A DNA stretch of 64,000 nt from Sutterella sp. AM11-39 (GCF_003472385.1 NZ_QRLV01000001.1:310001-374000); one strand, 5' to 3'. Positions 28,778 to 38,169 are shown, numbered from the stretch's first letter. A program made the numbers and translations. The notes: generated by a model not told the origin, from the letters alone.

Positions 28778-29713
28778 ATGTCCGACTCCAACAGTCTTTC
28801 CGCTCAGCTCATCATCGTCACGGGGCTTTCCGGTTCCGGCAAGTCCATTGCCATCCGCCAGCTTGAAGACAGCGGCTATTACTGTCTGGACAACCTGCCG
28901 GCCGACTTTCTGCAAAGCGTCGTCGCGCATCTGGCACAGCACGGACTCAAGAAACTTGCCGTTTCCATCGACGCTCGCAGTCAGGTCAATCTTGAAACGG
29001 CCAGAAGCGCCATGCAGCAGCTAGCCGGCGCAGGTTGCGACGTACGTGTGCTGTTTTTGACCGCCTCAACACCTGAACTGGTGCGACGCTTTTCTGAAAC
29101 CCGCCGCCGGCACCCGCTCACCGGACCGCAGGAAGACGGTTCGGCCGACCGTACGCTCAACGACGCCATCAGCCTGGAGCGCGAACTGCTGGCTCCGGCC
29201 ACACAATACGCTCACGTCATCGACACCACGGGGCTGCTTCCCAATACGCTGCGCGACTGGGTGCGCACGTTTGCGCAGGCCGAGCAGTCGATGATGACGC
29301 TAGCCTTTGAAAGCTTTGCGTTCAAAAACGGCATTCCGGTGGCCGCCGACCTCGTCTTTGACGTCCGCAACCTTCCCAACCCCTATTACGATCCGCAGCT
29401 GCGGCCGCTCACCGGGCTTGATGCGCCGGTCGCCGACTATCTGGCTCAGTTTGAAAACGTGCGGGAAATGATCGCCGACATCGAGCAGTTCCTTGCCAAA
29501 TGGCTTCCGTCGTATGAAGCGCAAAACCGCCATTATTTGACGATTGCCATCGGCTGCACAGGCGGGCAGCACCGCAGTGTCTACGTTGCCAACACGCTCG
29601 GACGTCTCTTTAAAGACAAAGTGCTCACGGTCGTGCGCCACCGCAATCTCTCGACCAAGATGCCTGAGGCAATCGCCCGTTACGAGGCGGCGCAGGCGCG
29701 TCAGAAGAGCTGA
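28778..29713 (+). CDS. rapZ: RNase adapter protein RapZ
   Basis: A P-loop protein which in enterobacteria binds small RNAs and controls glucosamine-6-phosphate synthase. Walker A is GLSGSGKS near residue 18, DNLPADFL follows, and the C-terminal domain has GCTGGQHRSVYVA. I begin at the ATG at 28778 (311 residues), since the frame's earlier start adds nine unlike residues. In many betaproteobacteria hprK sits between ptsN and rapZ; here it does not. The 3' end overlaps convergent mutY by 13 bases. Confidence 0.93.
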   Translation: MSDSNSLSAQLIIVTGLSGSGKSIAIRQLEDSGYYCLDNLPADFLQSVVAHLAQHGLKKLAVSIDARSQVNLETARSAMQQLAGAGCDVRVLFLTASTPELVRRFSETRRRHPLTGPQEDGSADRTLNDAISLERELLAPATQYAHVIDTTGLLPNTLRDWVRTFAQAEQSMMTLAFESFAFKNGIPVAADLVFDVRNLPNPYYDPQLRPLTGLDAPVADYLAQFENVREMIADIEQFLAKWLPSYEAQNRHYLTIAIGCTGGQHRSVYVANTLGRLFKDKVLTVVRHRNLSTKMPEAIARYEAAQARQKS

Positions 29714-30723
29714 GCGTCAAAAAGCAGCGTTGAAAGAAGTTTTTTAATCGGTGCGGGCAGCGGGCCGTCCGTAAGACGACTTGCCGGCACGGCAAAAGCC
29801 TTCGGCGGCAGCTCGCTTACCTCGGCTCTGTGCACCGCCAAGGTAAGCGTCACGTGCGACATCACGTGTTCGATGCGCGCCACTTCGACGCCCCGAGGAT
29901 GAGCTGTTTCCGGCAGTGTCCACAAGCCCTTCCAGTGCCCCATTCCCTTTTGGACCTCATCGCGGAGCACGAGCCACACCCAGGGCTCTTCCTCCTTGAT
30001 CTCGACGCACAGCAAAGCGTGGACAAGCGCCGTCCTCCTGGGCTTGGCCGGAGCCTTCACAGGGTAGTCCAATGGATTGCCCTGTCTGGATGCTTTGCAA
30101 AACTCCCCGACGGGACACTGCTCGCACTTGGGCGTAGTCCGGGTGCAGAGCATCGCTCCCAAATCCATCATGGCCTGGTTGTAGCAGCCCGGATCCGTAC
30201 GGCTTACTAGCGCCTCGGCCCGCTGCTGCAGCAACTTCGCCGTTTTCGACTGATTGATCGGAGCGGACAAAGCAAAAATGCGCGCCAGAACTCGCTTGAC
30301 GTTGCCGTCGCAGACGGCCGCCACTTCCCCGTTGCAGAAGCTGGCAAGCGCCGCAGCCGTACTCGAGCCCACGCCGGGCAACTTTTCCCATGCGGCCCTA
30401 GTCTGCGGGAAACGGCCTGCGGCAGCAATCTCTTTGGCGGTCTTATGCAGATTGCGCGCTCGGCTGTAGTAACCCAGTCCGGCCCACAGGCGCATGACAT
30501 CTTCTTCCGAAGCCTCGGCCAGATCGTCAACAGTAGGAAAGGCCTGCAGAAAACGGGCAAAGTAGTCCCTGACGACCGATACCTGCGTCTGCTGAAGCAT
30601 GATTTCGCTCAGCCATCGACGGTATGGGTCGCTCGTAAACCAAGGCAGATTTTGGCGGCCCTTTTCGCGCTGCCACGAGCAGAGCCTGCGGGCAAATTCT
30701 TCCGAATTCATGAAAAATTTCAT
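29701..30723 (-). CDS. mutY: Adenine DNA glycosylase MutY
   Basis: It removes adenine mispaired with 8-oxoguanine. The HhH motif LPGVGSSTAAAL, catalytic Glu in SEIMLQQTQV, and the Asp in VCDGNVKRV are present. Iron-sulphur ligands have the C-x6-C-x2-C-x5-C spacing (CTRTTPKCEQCPVGEFC). The C-terminal NUDIX-like domain reads ALLCVEIKEEEPWVWLV. I choose the ATG at 30723, which overlaps the mutM stop as ATGA and gives 340 residues; an ATG at 30711 is the alternative. The pair mutM-mutY forms one 8-oxoG repair operon. Confidence 0.95.
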   Translation of the reverse strand: MKFFMNSEEFARRLCSWQREKGRQNLPWFTSDPYRRWLSEIMLQQTQVSVVRDYFARFLQAFPTVDDLAEASEEDVMRLWAGLGYYSRARNLHKTAKEIAAAGRFPQTRAAWEKLPGVGSSTAAALASFCNGEVAAVCDGNVKRVLARIFALSAPINQSKTAKLLQQRAEALVSRTDPGCYNQAMMDLGAMLCTRTTPKCEQCPVGEFCKASRQGNPLDYPVKAPAKPRRTALVHALLCVEIKEEEPWVWLVLRDEVQKGMGHWKGLWTLPETAHPRGVEVARIEHVMSHVTLTLAVHRAEVSELPPKAFAVPASRLTDGPLPAPIKKLLSTLLFDAQLF

Positions 30724-31547
30724 TTTTTCTGGCATTTCGGGCAGAAATAGGTGCTTCTCTGTCCCAGCACGATGCGTCGAATCGGCGTGCCGCAGATGGG
30801 ACACGGTTCGCCCTCCCGGTCATAGACGCTCGTTTGCAGTGCAAACCATCCCGAAGCGCCGTCGGCACCGTGAAAGTCCCGCAAAGTGCTGCCGCCCGCT
30901 TCGATTGCCGAGGAAAGCACCTTGCGCACCGCTTCCAACAGACGGGCACATTGCGGCCTGCTCAGCCGGTCCGCCGGCTTAGTCGGATGTATGCGTGCAT
31001 CAAACAACGCCTCGTTAGCGTATATATTGCCGCAGCCGACGACGGCGCTCCCATCAAGCAATACCTGCTTGACGGAGCGATGCGTCTTTTTAAGGTTATT
31101 GAAAAACGAGCTCTCGGTAAGTGCCTCGTCAAAAGGCTCAGGCCCTAAGCGGCTTAACGGCGGCACGCCGCGCGGATCCGCATCCATCACCGTCATGGCC
31201 CCGAATCTTCTGGGATCACGGTAGCGCGCGACCGTATCGCCGAAAACCAAATCGACGTGTTCGTGCTTCTGCACTTCGGGCCAAGGCCGATCGTAGACGC
31301 GCCAGGAACCGCTCATGCCCATGTGAGAAGCCAACCAGGTGCGCGCACCCTGATCGTTTTCAAACACCCAAATCAGCACCTTGGCGCGGCGCTCAAGGCT
31401 TACCAGCCGCAGCCCCTCAATGTTGGGCAGGCAATCCAGAAAGCCTCGAAGGGCGCCCACACGCGCAACGACTTCGGTGACCGTTTTGCCTATCAAATGC
31501 GGTGCGAGACCGCGCCGCGTCACTTCCACTTCGGGCAATTCGGGCAT
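30720..31547 (-). CDS. mutM: Formamidopyrimidine-DNA glycosylase MutM (Fpg)
   Basis: A bifunctional glycosylase/lyase that excises 8-oxoguanine paired with C. The start at 31547 yields MPELPEVEVTRRGL, so Pro2 and Glu3, the catalytic residues after Met removal, are in place. Helix-two-turn-helix YANEALFDARIHP lies near residue 170, and the C-terminal zinc finger has CPIC and CPKC. It has 275 residues. It is translationally coupled to mutY (ATGA). Confidence 0.97.
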   Translation of the reverse strand: MPELPEVEVTRRGLAPHLIGKTVTEVVARVGALRGFLDCLPNIEGLRLVSLERRAKVLIWVFENDQGARTWLASHMGMSGSWRVYDRPWPEVQKHEHVDLVFGDTVARYRDPRRFGAMTVMDADPRGVPPLSRLGPEPFDEALTESSFFNNLKKTHRSVKQVLLDGSAVVGCGNIYANEALFDARIHPTKPADRLSRPQCARLLEAVRKVLSSAIEAGGSTLRDFHGADGASGWFALQTSVYDREGEPCPICGTPIRRIVLGQRSTYFCPKCQKK

Positions 31548-31693
31548 AACAATCCAACAACGTAGCAACTCAGTTGGCGGTATTGTACGCAAGCACTAGC
31601 AAGCTTCTCCTCCTTCCGACGGAAGATTTTTAATCCCGTGCGTGAGAAAATTCCGGTTTGCCCCTCCTCATTCACGCCCCTCTCGCGAATACC

Positions 31694-32578
31694 ATGCCAG
31701 ATAACAAAACCGCAGCCCCGAGCAATCCCTACAAAGCCCTCCTTGAAACCTGTGTGACGGGCGGCGTCTCGCGCGCAAACCAAAGCTTCCTGCAAACACT
31801 GCTCATGACGTTTCTTGCAGGAGCTTATATTGCCTTGGGCGGCTTTTTGGCTGTGCGCTGTGGTCTGGGTCTGTCATGGGATCAATGGGGATCCATGGGC
31901 AAGTTCGTGTTTGCCGCGGTCTTCCCACTAGGGCTGATTCTCACCGTCATCTGCGGCGCTGACCTTTTCACAGGCAACGCCATGACGCTCACGAGCGCCC
32001 GCATCAACAACCGCGTCGACTGGATCGCCGTTCTGCGCAGCTGGACTTTTGCCTGGATCGGCAACTTCATCGGGGCACTCTTTGTGGCTTATTTCCTGGT
32101 CTGGGCCACAGGCATCATCTTTGAGAAAGTTCCCGCCGCTGCGGGCGCTGCCGCTATGCCCTGGGCAGAAGGGCTGGTGAAACTAGCCAACGGCAAAACG
32201 TCACTGTCCTTCGGCGAAGCATTCTGGCGCGGCGTCGGCTGCAACTGGCTCGTGTGCCTTGCCGTTTATCTCAGCTACGCCGCCAAAGACATTGCCGGAA
32301 AAATTCTCGCGCTGTGGTTCCCCACGATGGCCTTCGTTGCGATGGGCATGGAACACTGCATCGCCAACATGTTCTTCATTCCGGCGGCAATTTTTGCGGG
32401 CACCGACCCCCGCTATGTGGAACTCGTCAACTCCGGAGCTGCCGTGCCGCTTACCGCCGACTGGTCGAAATTCTTTATTGACAATCTGCCTGCCGTCACG
32501 CTCGGAAACATCGTCGGCGGCGCCGTTTTGGTAGCCGTCATCTACTGCGTGATTCACGGTAAGGTACGGAATTCTTAA
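31694..32578 (+). CDS. Formate/nitrite transporter (FNT) family channel
   Basis: A pentameric channel of the FocA/NirC family, six transmembrane helices in 294 residues. The pore-lining His is H221 in MEHCIANMFF, and the broken helix motif GADLFTGNAMTL lies near 88-99. Substrate is probably formate, which fits with a formate dehydrogenase 5 kb away, but nitrite cannot be excluded. I use the ATG at 31694; an upstream TTG at 31658 adds 12 residues. The gene diverges from mutM. Confidence 0.9.
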   Translation: MPDNKTAAPSNPYKALLETCVTGGVSRANQSFLQTLLMTFLAGAYIALGGFLAVRCGLGLSWDQWGSMGKFVFAAVFPLGLILTVICGADLFTGNAMTLTSARINNRVDWIAVLRSWTFAWIGNFIGALFVAYFLVWATGIIFEKVPAAAGAAAMPWAEGLVKLANGKTSLSFGEAFWRGVGCNWLVCLAVYLSYAAKDIAGKILALWFPTMAFVAMGMEHCIANMFFIPAAIFAGTDPRYVELVNSGAAVPLTADWSKFFIDNLPAVTLGNIVGGAVLVAVIYCVIHGKVRNS

Positions 32579-32790
32579 GGTTTTTTAACGCATTGGCACT
32601 CAATTTAGCGTATGATTGCGCCAACTATAAAACCGTCACTGAGTTAACAAGACAACTTGCGGAGTGACGTTAAACCAGAACCGCTAAAGCGTCTGTCGCA
32701 AAATGATCTGCCGGACATCGGCTTGAATTCGAGTGTTTGCGTAGGGCGCTTTCCAACTTCTACTGCAAATATTCAAAAAGGATTCAAGAG
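32579..32790 (+). other. 212-bp leader upstream of metK
   Basis: No gene is seen. The region contains TATGAT and actataaaa stretches (32611-32633) that could be -10 elements. An AAAGGA ribosome binding site precedes metK at 32777-32782. I could not fold a recognised SAM-class riboswitch by eye. Confidence 0.5.
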
Positions 32791-33966
32791 ATGTCCGATT
32801 CTTATCTTTTCACCTCTGAGTCGGTGAGCGAAGGCCATCCGGATAAAGTCGCCGACCAGATTTCCGACGCCGTTCTCGATGCGTGTCTGGCTCAGGATCC
32901 GATGAGCCGTGTGGCCGCCGAGACGCTCTGCAATACCGGTCTCGTCGTTCTGGCCGGTGAAATCACCACCAACGCTACGGTTGACTACATCGGGCTCACG
33001 CGCGAAGTTTTGAAGCGCATCGGCTACGACAACACCGAATACGGCATTGACCACAAGGGTTGCTCCGTGCTCGTGGGCTATGACAAGCAGTCCAACGATA
33101 TCGCTCAGGGCGTGGACGCCAAGAACGCCGATCCGCTCACGATCGGTGCCGGCGACCAGGGCCTGATGTTCGGCTACGCCTGTGACGAAACCGCCACGCT
33201 GATGCCCGCAGCCATTTACTACGCTCACCAGCTGATGCTGCGCCAGAGCAAACTGCGCCGCGACGGCACAATGCCCTATCTTCGTCCCGACGCCAAGAGC
33301 CAGGTGACGCTGCGCTACGAAAATGGTCGTCCGGTGGCTGCTGACACAATCGTGCTCTCGACCCAGCACTCGCCCGAATGGAGCGACGGCATGAGCATGA
33401 AGCCCGAATTCATCGAAGCCGTGATCGAAAACATCATTCGTCCGGTGATGCCTGCCGAATGGCTCAAGAACACGAAGTTTCTCGTCAACCCGACCGGCCG
33501 CTTCGTGGTCGGTGGCCCGCAGGGCGACTGCGGTCTGACCGGCCGCAAGATCATCGTCGACACCTACGGCGGCAGCTGCCCGCACGGCGGCGGTGCCTTC
33601 TCCGGTAAGGATCCGACCAAGGTTGACCGTTCGGCCGCCTACGCCTGCCGTTACGTTGCCAAGAACATCGTGGCCGCAGGGCTGGCCAGCCGCTGCCAGG
33701 TTCAGGTCGCCTACGCCATCGGCGTGGCCGAACCGATGAACATCACCGTTCGCACGATGGGCACGGGCAAGGTTTCCGACGATGCTCTGTCGGAAGCCGT
33801 GCGCAAGGTCTTCGATCTGCGTCCGGGTGGCATCCTGCAGATGCTCGACCTGCGTCGTCCGATCTACTCCAAGACCGCCGCTTACGGTCACTTCGGCCGC
33901 GAAGAGCCGGAATTCACGTGGGAAAAGACCGACAAGGCCGACATCCTCAAGGGCATGTTCAGCTAA
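32791..33966 (+). CDS. metK: S-adenosylmethionine synthetase
   Basis: It forms SAM from methionine and ATP. The opening [20 protein letters not shown] is diagnostic, with the active-site His in GHPDK. The flexible loop follows near 100 ([16 protein letters not shown]). [16 protein letters not shown] near 265-280 is the P-loop-like motif. At 391 residues it is family length. The ATG at 32791 has AAAGGA 9 bases upstream. Two strong hairpins follow. Methionine genes metY and metA are next, so this is a local methionine/SAM block. Confidence 0.98.
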   Translation: MSDSYLFTSESVSEGHPDKVADQISDAVLDACLAQDPMSRVAAETLCNTGLVVLAGEITTNATVDYIGLTREVLKRIGYDNTEYGIDHKGCSVLVGYDKQSNDIAQGVDAKNADPLTIGAGDQGLMFGYACDETATLMPAAIYYAHQLMLRQSKLRRDGTMPYLRPDAKSQVTLRYENGRPVAADTIVLSTQHSPEWSDGMSMKPEFIEAVIENIIRPVMPAEWLKNTKFLVNPTGRFVVGGPQGDCGLTGRKIIVDTYGGSCPHGGGAFSGKDPTKVDRSAAYACRYVAKNIVAAGLASRCQVQVAYAIGVAEPMNITVRTMGTGKVSDDALSEAVRKVFDLRPGGILQMLDLRRPIYSKTAAYGHFGREEPEFTWEKTDKADILKGMFS

Positions 33967-33986
33967 TCGGGAATTGTTTTCCGTCC

Positions 33987-34008
33987 GGCCGTCGCCTCTG
34001 CGACGGCC
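33987..34008 (+). terminator. Hairpin downstream of metK
   Basis: ggccgtcg-cctctg-cgacggcc is a perfect 8-bp stem 21 bases after the metK stop. There is no T-run, so it may act together with the next hairpin. Confidence 0.5.
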
Positions 34009-34014
34009 CTACAG

Positions 34015-34051
34015 CCGCCTGCAGGCCTCGCCGCAGGCGGTTTGCCTTTTT
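34015..34051 (+). terminator. Rho-independent terminator downstream of metK
   Basis: ccgcctgc pairs with gcaggcgg (8 bp), followed by tttgccTTTTTg. It lies 49 bases after metK. Confidence 0.78.
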
Positions 34052-34175
34052 GAGTGTCGTCTGACGGCAATACCTCAAAACTTGTGCACATATTCTTTCG
34101 CACTCCCTCAATAGCCGCTCCGGCTACCCATACACTGCTCTGACTGTGTCAACAATTACGTATGAGGGACCTTTC

Positions 34176-35465
34176 ATGAGCGGTCATTCACTTTCCACCA
34201 TCTGCGTTCAGGGCGGCTGGCGTCCGAAAAACGGCGACCCCCGTCAGCTTCCGATCGTTCAAAGCACCACCTTCAAGTACGACTCGGGCGAACTGATGGC
34301 CAAACTCTTTGACCTCGAGGCAAGCGGCTACTTTTACTCTCGCCTGCAAAACCCGACCTGCGACTCGGTGGCAGCCAAAATCGCGGCGCTTGAAGGCGGC
34401 ACCGCCGCCATGCTCACCTCTTCAGGTCAGGCCGCCAACTTTTTTGCCGTTTTCAATATCGCCAACGCGGGCGATCATGTGATTGCACTTTCCACCATTT
34501 ACGGCGGCACCTATAACCTCTTTGCAGTCACGATGAAGAAGATGGGCATTGAGTTCACTTTTCTGTCGCCCGACTGCAGCACCGAAGAACTCGAAGCCGC
34601 CTTTCGTCCCAACACCAAGGCGCTCTTTGGCGAAACCATCGCCAATCCCGCTCTCAACGTCCTTGACATCGAGCGTTTCGCGAAAGCGGCTCACGCCCAC
34701 GGCGTACCGCTCATTGTCGACAACACGTTTGCCACACCCGTGAACTGCCGCCCGTTCGAATGGGGCGCAGACATCGTGACGCACTCCACCACCAAATACA
34801 TGGACGGGCACGGCTGTGCGGTGGGCGGCTGCATCGTGGATTCGGGCAACTTCGACTGGACGGTACACGCCGAGAAATTTCCCGGACTCACCACGCCCGA
34901 CGAAAGCTATCACGGACTCGTGTACACCGAACGATTCGGTCTGTCGGGCGCCTACATCACCAAAGCTACAGCGCAGCTCATGCGAGACCTGGGCAGTGCG
35001 CAGTCTCCCCAGAGTGCTTACCTTCTTAATCTCGGGCTCGAAAGCCTGCATCTGAGAATGGCGCAGCACTGTGCCAACGCTCTTGCTCTCGCGCAATTCC
35101 TACAAAAGCACCCCGCCGTCAGCTGGGTTCGGTATCCGGGATTGGAAGACGACCCGGAATACGATCGCGCACGCAAGTATCTGTCCCGCGGCAGCTGCGG
35201 CGTGATCAGCTTCGGCCTCAAGGCGGGGCGGCAGGCCGCCCAGGACTTCATGCAAAAGCTCACCATCGCCGCCATCGAAACGCATGTTGCCGATGCGCGC
35301 AGCTGCTGCCTGCACCCGGCAAGCACCACGCATCGTCAGCTAAGCGACGAGGAGCTTGTCGCCTGCGGCATCGCCCCCGAGCTGGTACGTCTATCCTGCG
35401 GCATCGAATCGGCCGAGGACTTGATTGCCGATGTTGCCCAGGCGCTTGATGCGATTGCGGCGTAG
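34176..35465 (+). CDS. metY: O-acetylhomoserine sulfhydrylase (MetY type)
   Basis: A PLP enzyme of the Cys/Met metabolism family that converts O-acetylhomoserine plus sulfide to homocysteine. The PLP lysine is K207 in HSTTKYMDGHG. IVDNTFATP and SRLQNPT are characteristic of the OAH sulfhydrylase branch, and 429 residues is the OAH-sulfhydrylase length (cystathionine gamma-synthases are shorter, ~390). The ATG at 34176 has GAGGGAC 5-12 bases upstream. It is 11 bp before metA, whose product supplies its substrate. Confidence 0.92.
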   Translation: MSGHSLSTICVQGGWRPKNGDPRQLPIVQSTTFKYDSGELMAKLFDLEASGYFYSRLQNPTCDSVAAKIAALEGGTAAMLTSSGQAANFFAVFNIANAGDHVIALSTIYGGTYNLFAVTMKKMGIEFTFLSPDCSTEELEAAFRPNTKALFGETIANPALNVLDIERFAKAAHAHGVPLIVDNTFATPVNCRPFEWGADIVTHSTTKYMDGHGCAVGGCIVDSGNFDWTVHAEKFPGLTTPDESYHGLVYTERFGLSGAYITKATAQLMRDLGSAQSPQSAYLLNLGLESLHLRMAQHCANALALAQFLQKHPAVSWVRYPGLEDDPEYDRARKYLSRGSCGVISFGLKAGRQAAQDFMQKLTIAAIETHVADARSCCLHPASTTHRQLSDEELVACGIAPELVRLSCGIESAEDLIADVAQALDAIAA

Positions 35466-35476
35466 GAGGTTGAGCC

Positions 35477-36394
35477 ATGCCCATCAAGATACCCAACACA
35501 CTGCCCGCCGTTGAAGTTCTCAACCGGGAAAATATCTTCATCATGCGCGAAGCGCGCGCGCAAACCCAGGACATCCGTCCGCTGCGAATTGCTCTTGTGA
35601 ATCTCATGCCCGACAAGATCACAACGGAGACGCAATTTGCGCGGCTTCTGAGCAATACGCCGTTGCAAATCGAGCTTGAGCTCATTCACATGAGTTCGCA
35701 CGTCTCGAAAAACACCGCGCACAGCCACCTCAAGAGCTTTTACCGCACCTTTGCAGATGTGCGTGATCAAAAATTCGACGGCATGGTGATCACGGGAGCG
35801 CCCGTCGAACGCATGGCCTTTGAAGACATCGACTATTGGTCCGAACTCACGGAGCTGATGGATTGGAGCAAAACGCACGTCTACAGCACGTTGCACATCT
35901 GCTGGGCCGCGCAGGCAGGCCTCTATCATCATTTCGGCATTCGCAAGGTTCTGCTTGAACAGAAACTCTCGGGCGTGTTCGCCCACGAAGTGGTACGTAA
36001 AAGCAATATGCTCTTTCGCGGCTGCGACGACTTGTTTTTCTTGCCGCACTCGCGTCACACGACCATCGACGAAAAGGCGGTTCGCTCCGATTCGCGACTC
36101 AAGGTGCTCGCACAGTCCGACAAAGCCGGCATTTTTGCCGTTGCCACCGACAAAGGCCGTCAGATTTTCTTTACGGGACACGCTGAATACGATCTCGAAA
36201 CGCTCGACGCTGAATATCGCCGCGACATCAAGGCGGGACTTCCCGTACCGGTCCCCGAAAACTACTATGTCAACAGCGATCCGACCGCCGGTCCGCGCAT
36301 GACATGGAGAGCGCACGCTCACCTGATCTTTGCCAACTGGCTTAACTACTTCGTGTATCAGGAAACGCCGTACGATCTGCAGGAGATCGGCTAG
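35477..36394 (+). CDS. metA: Homoserine O-acetyltransferase of the MetA family
   Basis: MetA activates homoserine. The catalytic set is complete: C142 in HICWAAQ, H235 and E237 in TGHAEYD. Residue 111 is Glu (TGAPVER), where E. coli succinyltransferase has Gly; in the Bacillus cereus enzyme this Glu favours acetyl-CoA. I therefore call it an acetyltransferase, which agrees with the neighbouring OAH sulfhydrylase. At 305 residues it is normal length. It lies 11 bp after metY and converges on fdhD with a gap of 7 bases. Confidence 0.9.
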   Translation: MPIKIPNTLPAVEVLNRENIFIMREARAQTQDIRPLRIALVNLMPDKITTETQFARLLSNTPLQIELELIHMSSHVSKNTAHSHLKSFYRTFADVRDQKFDGMVITGAPVERMAFEDIDYWSELTELMDWSKTHVYSTLHICWAAQAGLYHHFGIRKVLLEQKLSGVFAHEVVRKSNMLFRGCDDLFFLPHSRHTTIDEKAVRSDSRLKVLAQSDKAGIFAVATDKGRQIFFTGHAEYDLETLDAEYRRDIKAGLPVPVPENYYVNSDPTAGPRMTWRAHAHLIFANWLNYFVYQETPYDLQEIG

Positions 36395-36401
36395 AGCTCA
36401 A

Positions 36402-37232
36402 TCACAAGCCGATCAGACGCTGCGGATGCGTGTAGATGTTGGCGCGCTTGTCGCGGCAAAACGCCGCCAAAGTGAGATTGCAGCGTTGCGCCACTTCAAC
36501 GGCCAAGGCCGTGGGCGCCGACACAGCAAAGAGAATTTCCACGCCGCAGGCGGCCGCCTTCTGCACCATTTCGTAGGAGGCGCGGGAACTCACAAAAAGC
36601 GCGCCGTCGAGTTCTTTCGTACGCGCTCGGCAGCCGAGAAGCTTATCGAGCGCCACATGCCGGCCGACATCTTCGCGTCCGAACGCGACCGTACCGTCGT
36701 GTCGCAACCAGACAGCCGCGTGCGTGCCGCCCGTGAGACTTCGGAGCTCTTCGGTCTGAGCGATACCGGCCAGACCCGCGCCGTAGTGCTTTAAATCAAA
36801 GCGCTGTGTAAAGGAAAGCGCCTTGAGCGGGCGCATGACCCCCTCGAGACTTTCGGTGCCGCAGATGCCGCAGCCGGTGCGGCCGGCCATCGTACGGCGA
36901 TGTTCCTTGAGCTTCCAAAATGATTCCGACGAAACCGTCAGATGAACTTCGTAGCCGCGCCCGCAGCCGGGCTGCACTTCGATGTCGTAGACATCGGAAA
37001 CGTCCTGCACAATGCCTTCGGCCAATGAAAAACCGAGCGCAAAGTCTTCGAGGTGCTGCGGCGTGACCATCATCACCGTGTGCGAAATGCCGTTGTAGAC
37101 GAGCGCCGCAGGCACTTCGTCAATGACGAAGTCCGACTTGCGCGAGCCGTCCAAACTGAGAACACTCACCGCCTGCGCGCCCGTCGGTGCGGTCAGCTTT
37201 TCGCCATCAGCAGGAAGCTGCATGTCGTTCAT
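36402..37232 (-). CDS. fdhD: Formate dehydrogenase sulfurtransferase FdhD
   Basis: It transfers sulfur from a cysteine desulfurase to the bis-MGD cofactor so that formate dehydrogenase is active. The CxxC motif CGICG lies at about residues 121-125. The N-terminal half has DEVPAALVYNGISHTVMMVTP and the C-terminal half GREDVGRHVALDK, both conserved. It has 276 residues. GGAGTCGACCC before the ATG supports this start. It lies 18 bp downstream of fdhE and closes the formate dehydrogenase gene set. Confidence 0.95.
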   Translation of the reverse strand: MNDMQLPADGEKLTAPTGAQAVSVLSLDGSRKSDFVIDEVPAALVYNGISHTVMMVTPQHLEDFALGFSLAEGIVQDVSDVYDIEVQPGCGRGYEVHLTVSSESFWKLKEHRRTMAGRTGCGICGTESLEGVMRPLKALSFTQRFDLKHYGAGLAGIAQTEELRSLTGGTHAAVWLRHDGTVAFGREDVGRHVALDKLLGCRARTKELDGALFVSSRASYEMVQKAAACGVEILFAVSAPTALAVEVAQRCNLTLAAFCRDKRANIYTHPQRLIGL

Positions 37233-37250
37233 GGGTCGACTCCGCGCTTT

Positions 37251-38132
37251 TTAGGCGTTACCGGCCTTCGAGGCATCTTTCTGAGCCTGCCCGCGCGTTT
37301 GTGCGTAGGCAACCATCAGCTCGGCACAGCGCCAAGATTCGAACTCCGGATCAAAGTCTTCGCTTTCGGCACCGAACACCGTGGCCACGGTCGAGTCACA
37401 GGCACTGCAAACATGCAGGCGGTGCTTGTCGTCGCCTTCGAGATGCACGTACTGCAATTCGGACGTCGCTTCATCGCCGCACACCGCACAGCGGATACGT
37501 TCAAACTGCCAGTCCGCACCGCAGCAGGCACAGTACAGACGCTTGACGTTGCCGCGGTTTTGCGTGGCGCCGACCGCCGCCATAGAAGCACGCGTACCGC
37601 AGACCGGGCACGTAATGCTGCGCTTGAAGTGCACCGTATCGGGCACCATGCGGTCAAAGGCACGGCTGGCCTCAGTCGCGGCATCGTCAAGAAAAACGCG
37701 CATGGCAAAAGCCGTGACGGGCACGAAATAGAGTTCGGCAAGCGTCAGATCCATGCCGGCCTCTTCAATGCGATCCCACAATGCGTCGGGGTACTTGGCA
37801 AGAGCGTCAAGCGTGTCCTGTGTAAAAAACGCTTCCGGCTCGGGAATGTTGAGGCACGGATCGCCCGAGGGAATACTTTCGTCTGCCACCGCACGAATCG
37901 CAGCAAAGACGCGCAAAAACTCTTCCCGCGGAACGTGAATGAAGCGGCTTGCAAAGAGTGGCTTTTTGCCGTGCAGCGCGTCTTGCATTTCTTCGGGCGT
38001 CCACTCCACCTCCGGCACCGTCACCTCGGCTTTCAGGCGCGCGGCTTCGTGCAGCATCGCCAAAAACTGGTCTTCGGCGGGATTGATGTTGTATTTGGCA
38101 AACAAACGATCGAGTTTTTTCAAGCTAAGCAT
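37251..38132 (-). CDS. fdhE: Formate dehydrogenase accessory protein FdhE
   Basis: A rubredoxin-like iron protein needed for maturation of respiratory formate dehydrogenases. Paired cysteines occur as CPVCGT, CACC, CAVCGDE and CSACD between about residues 180 and 255. The 293 residues match E. coli FdhE (309). The FdhA/B/I genes lie upstream on the same strand but an apparent terminator separates them. It is only 18 bp upstream of fdhD, so those two are co-transcribed. Confidence 0.93.
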   Translation of the reverse strand: MLSLKKLDRLFAKYNINPAEDQFLAMLHEAARLKAEVTVPEVEWTPEEMQDALHGKKPLFASRFIHVPREEFLRVFAAIRAVADESIPSGDPCLNIPEPEAFFTQDTLDALAKYPDALWDRIEEAGMDLTLAELYFVPVTAFAMRVFLDDAATEASRAFDRMVPDTVHFKRSITCPVCGTRASMAAVGATQNRGNVKRLYCACCGADWQFERIRCAVCGDEATSELQYVHLEGDDKHRLHVCSACDSTVATVFGAESEDFDPEFESWRCAELMVAYAQTRGQAQKDASKAGNA

Positions 38133-38169
38133 GGTGTTTCGGTCGTCGCCGACCGCAGTGCATCTCTAG

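Noticed and set aside
32579..32790. A known SAM riboswitch upstream of metK
   Set aside because: I could not find the stems of any SAM class that I know; listed only as an unexplained leader.
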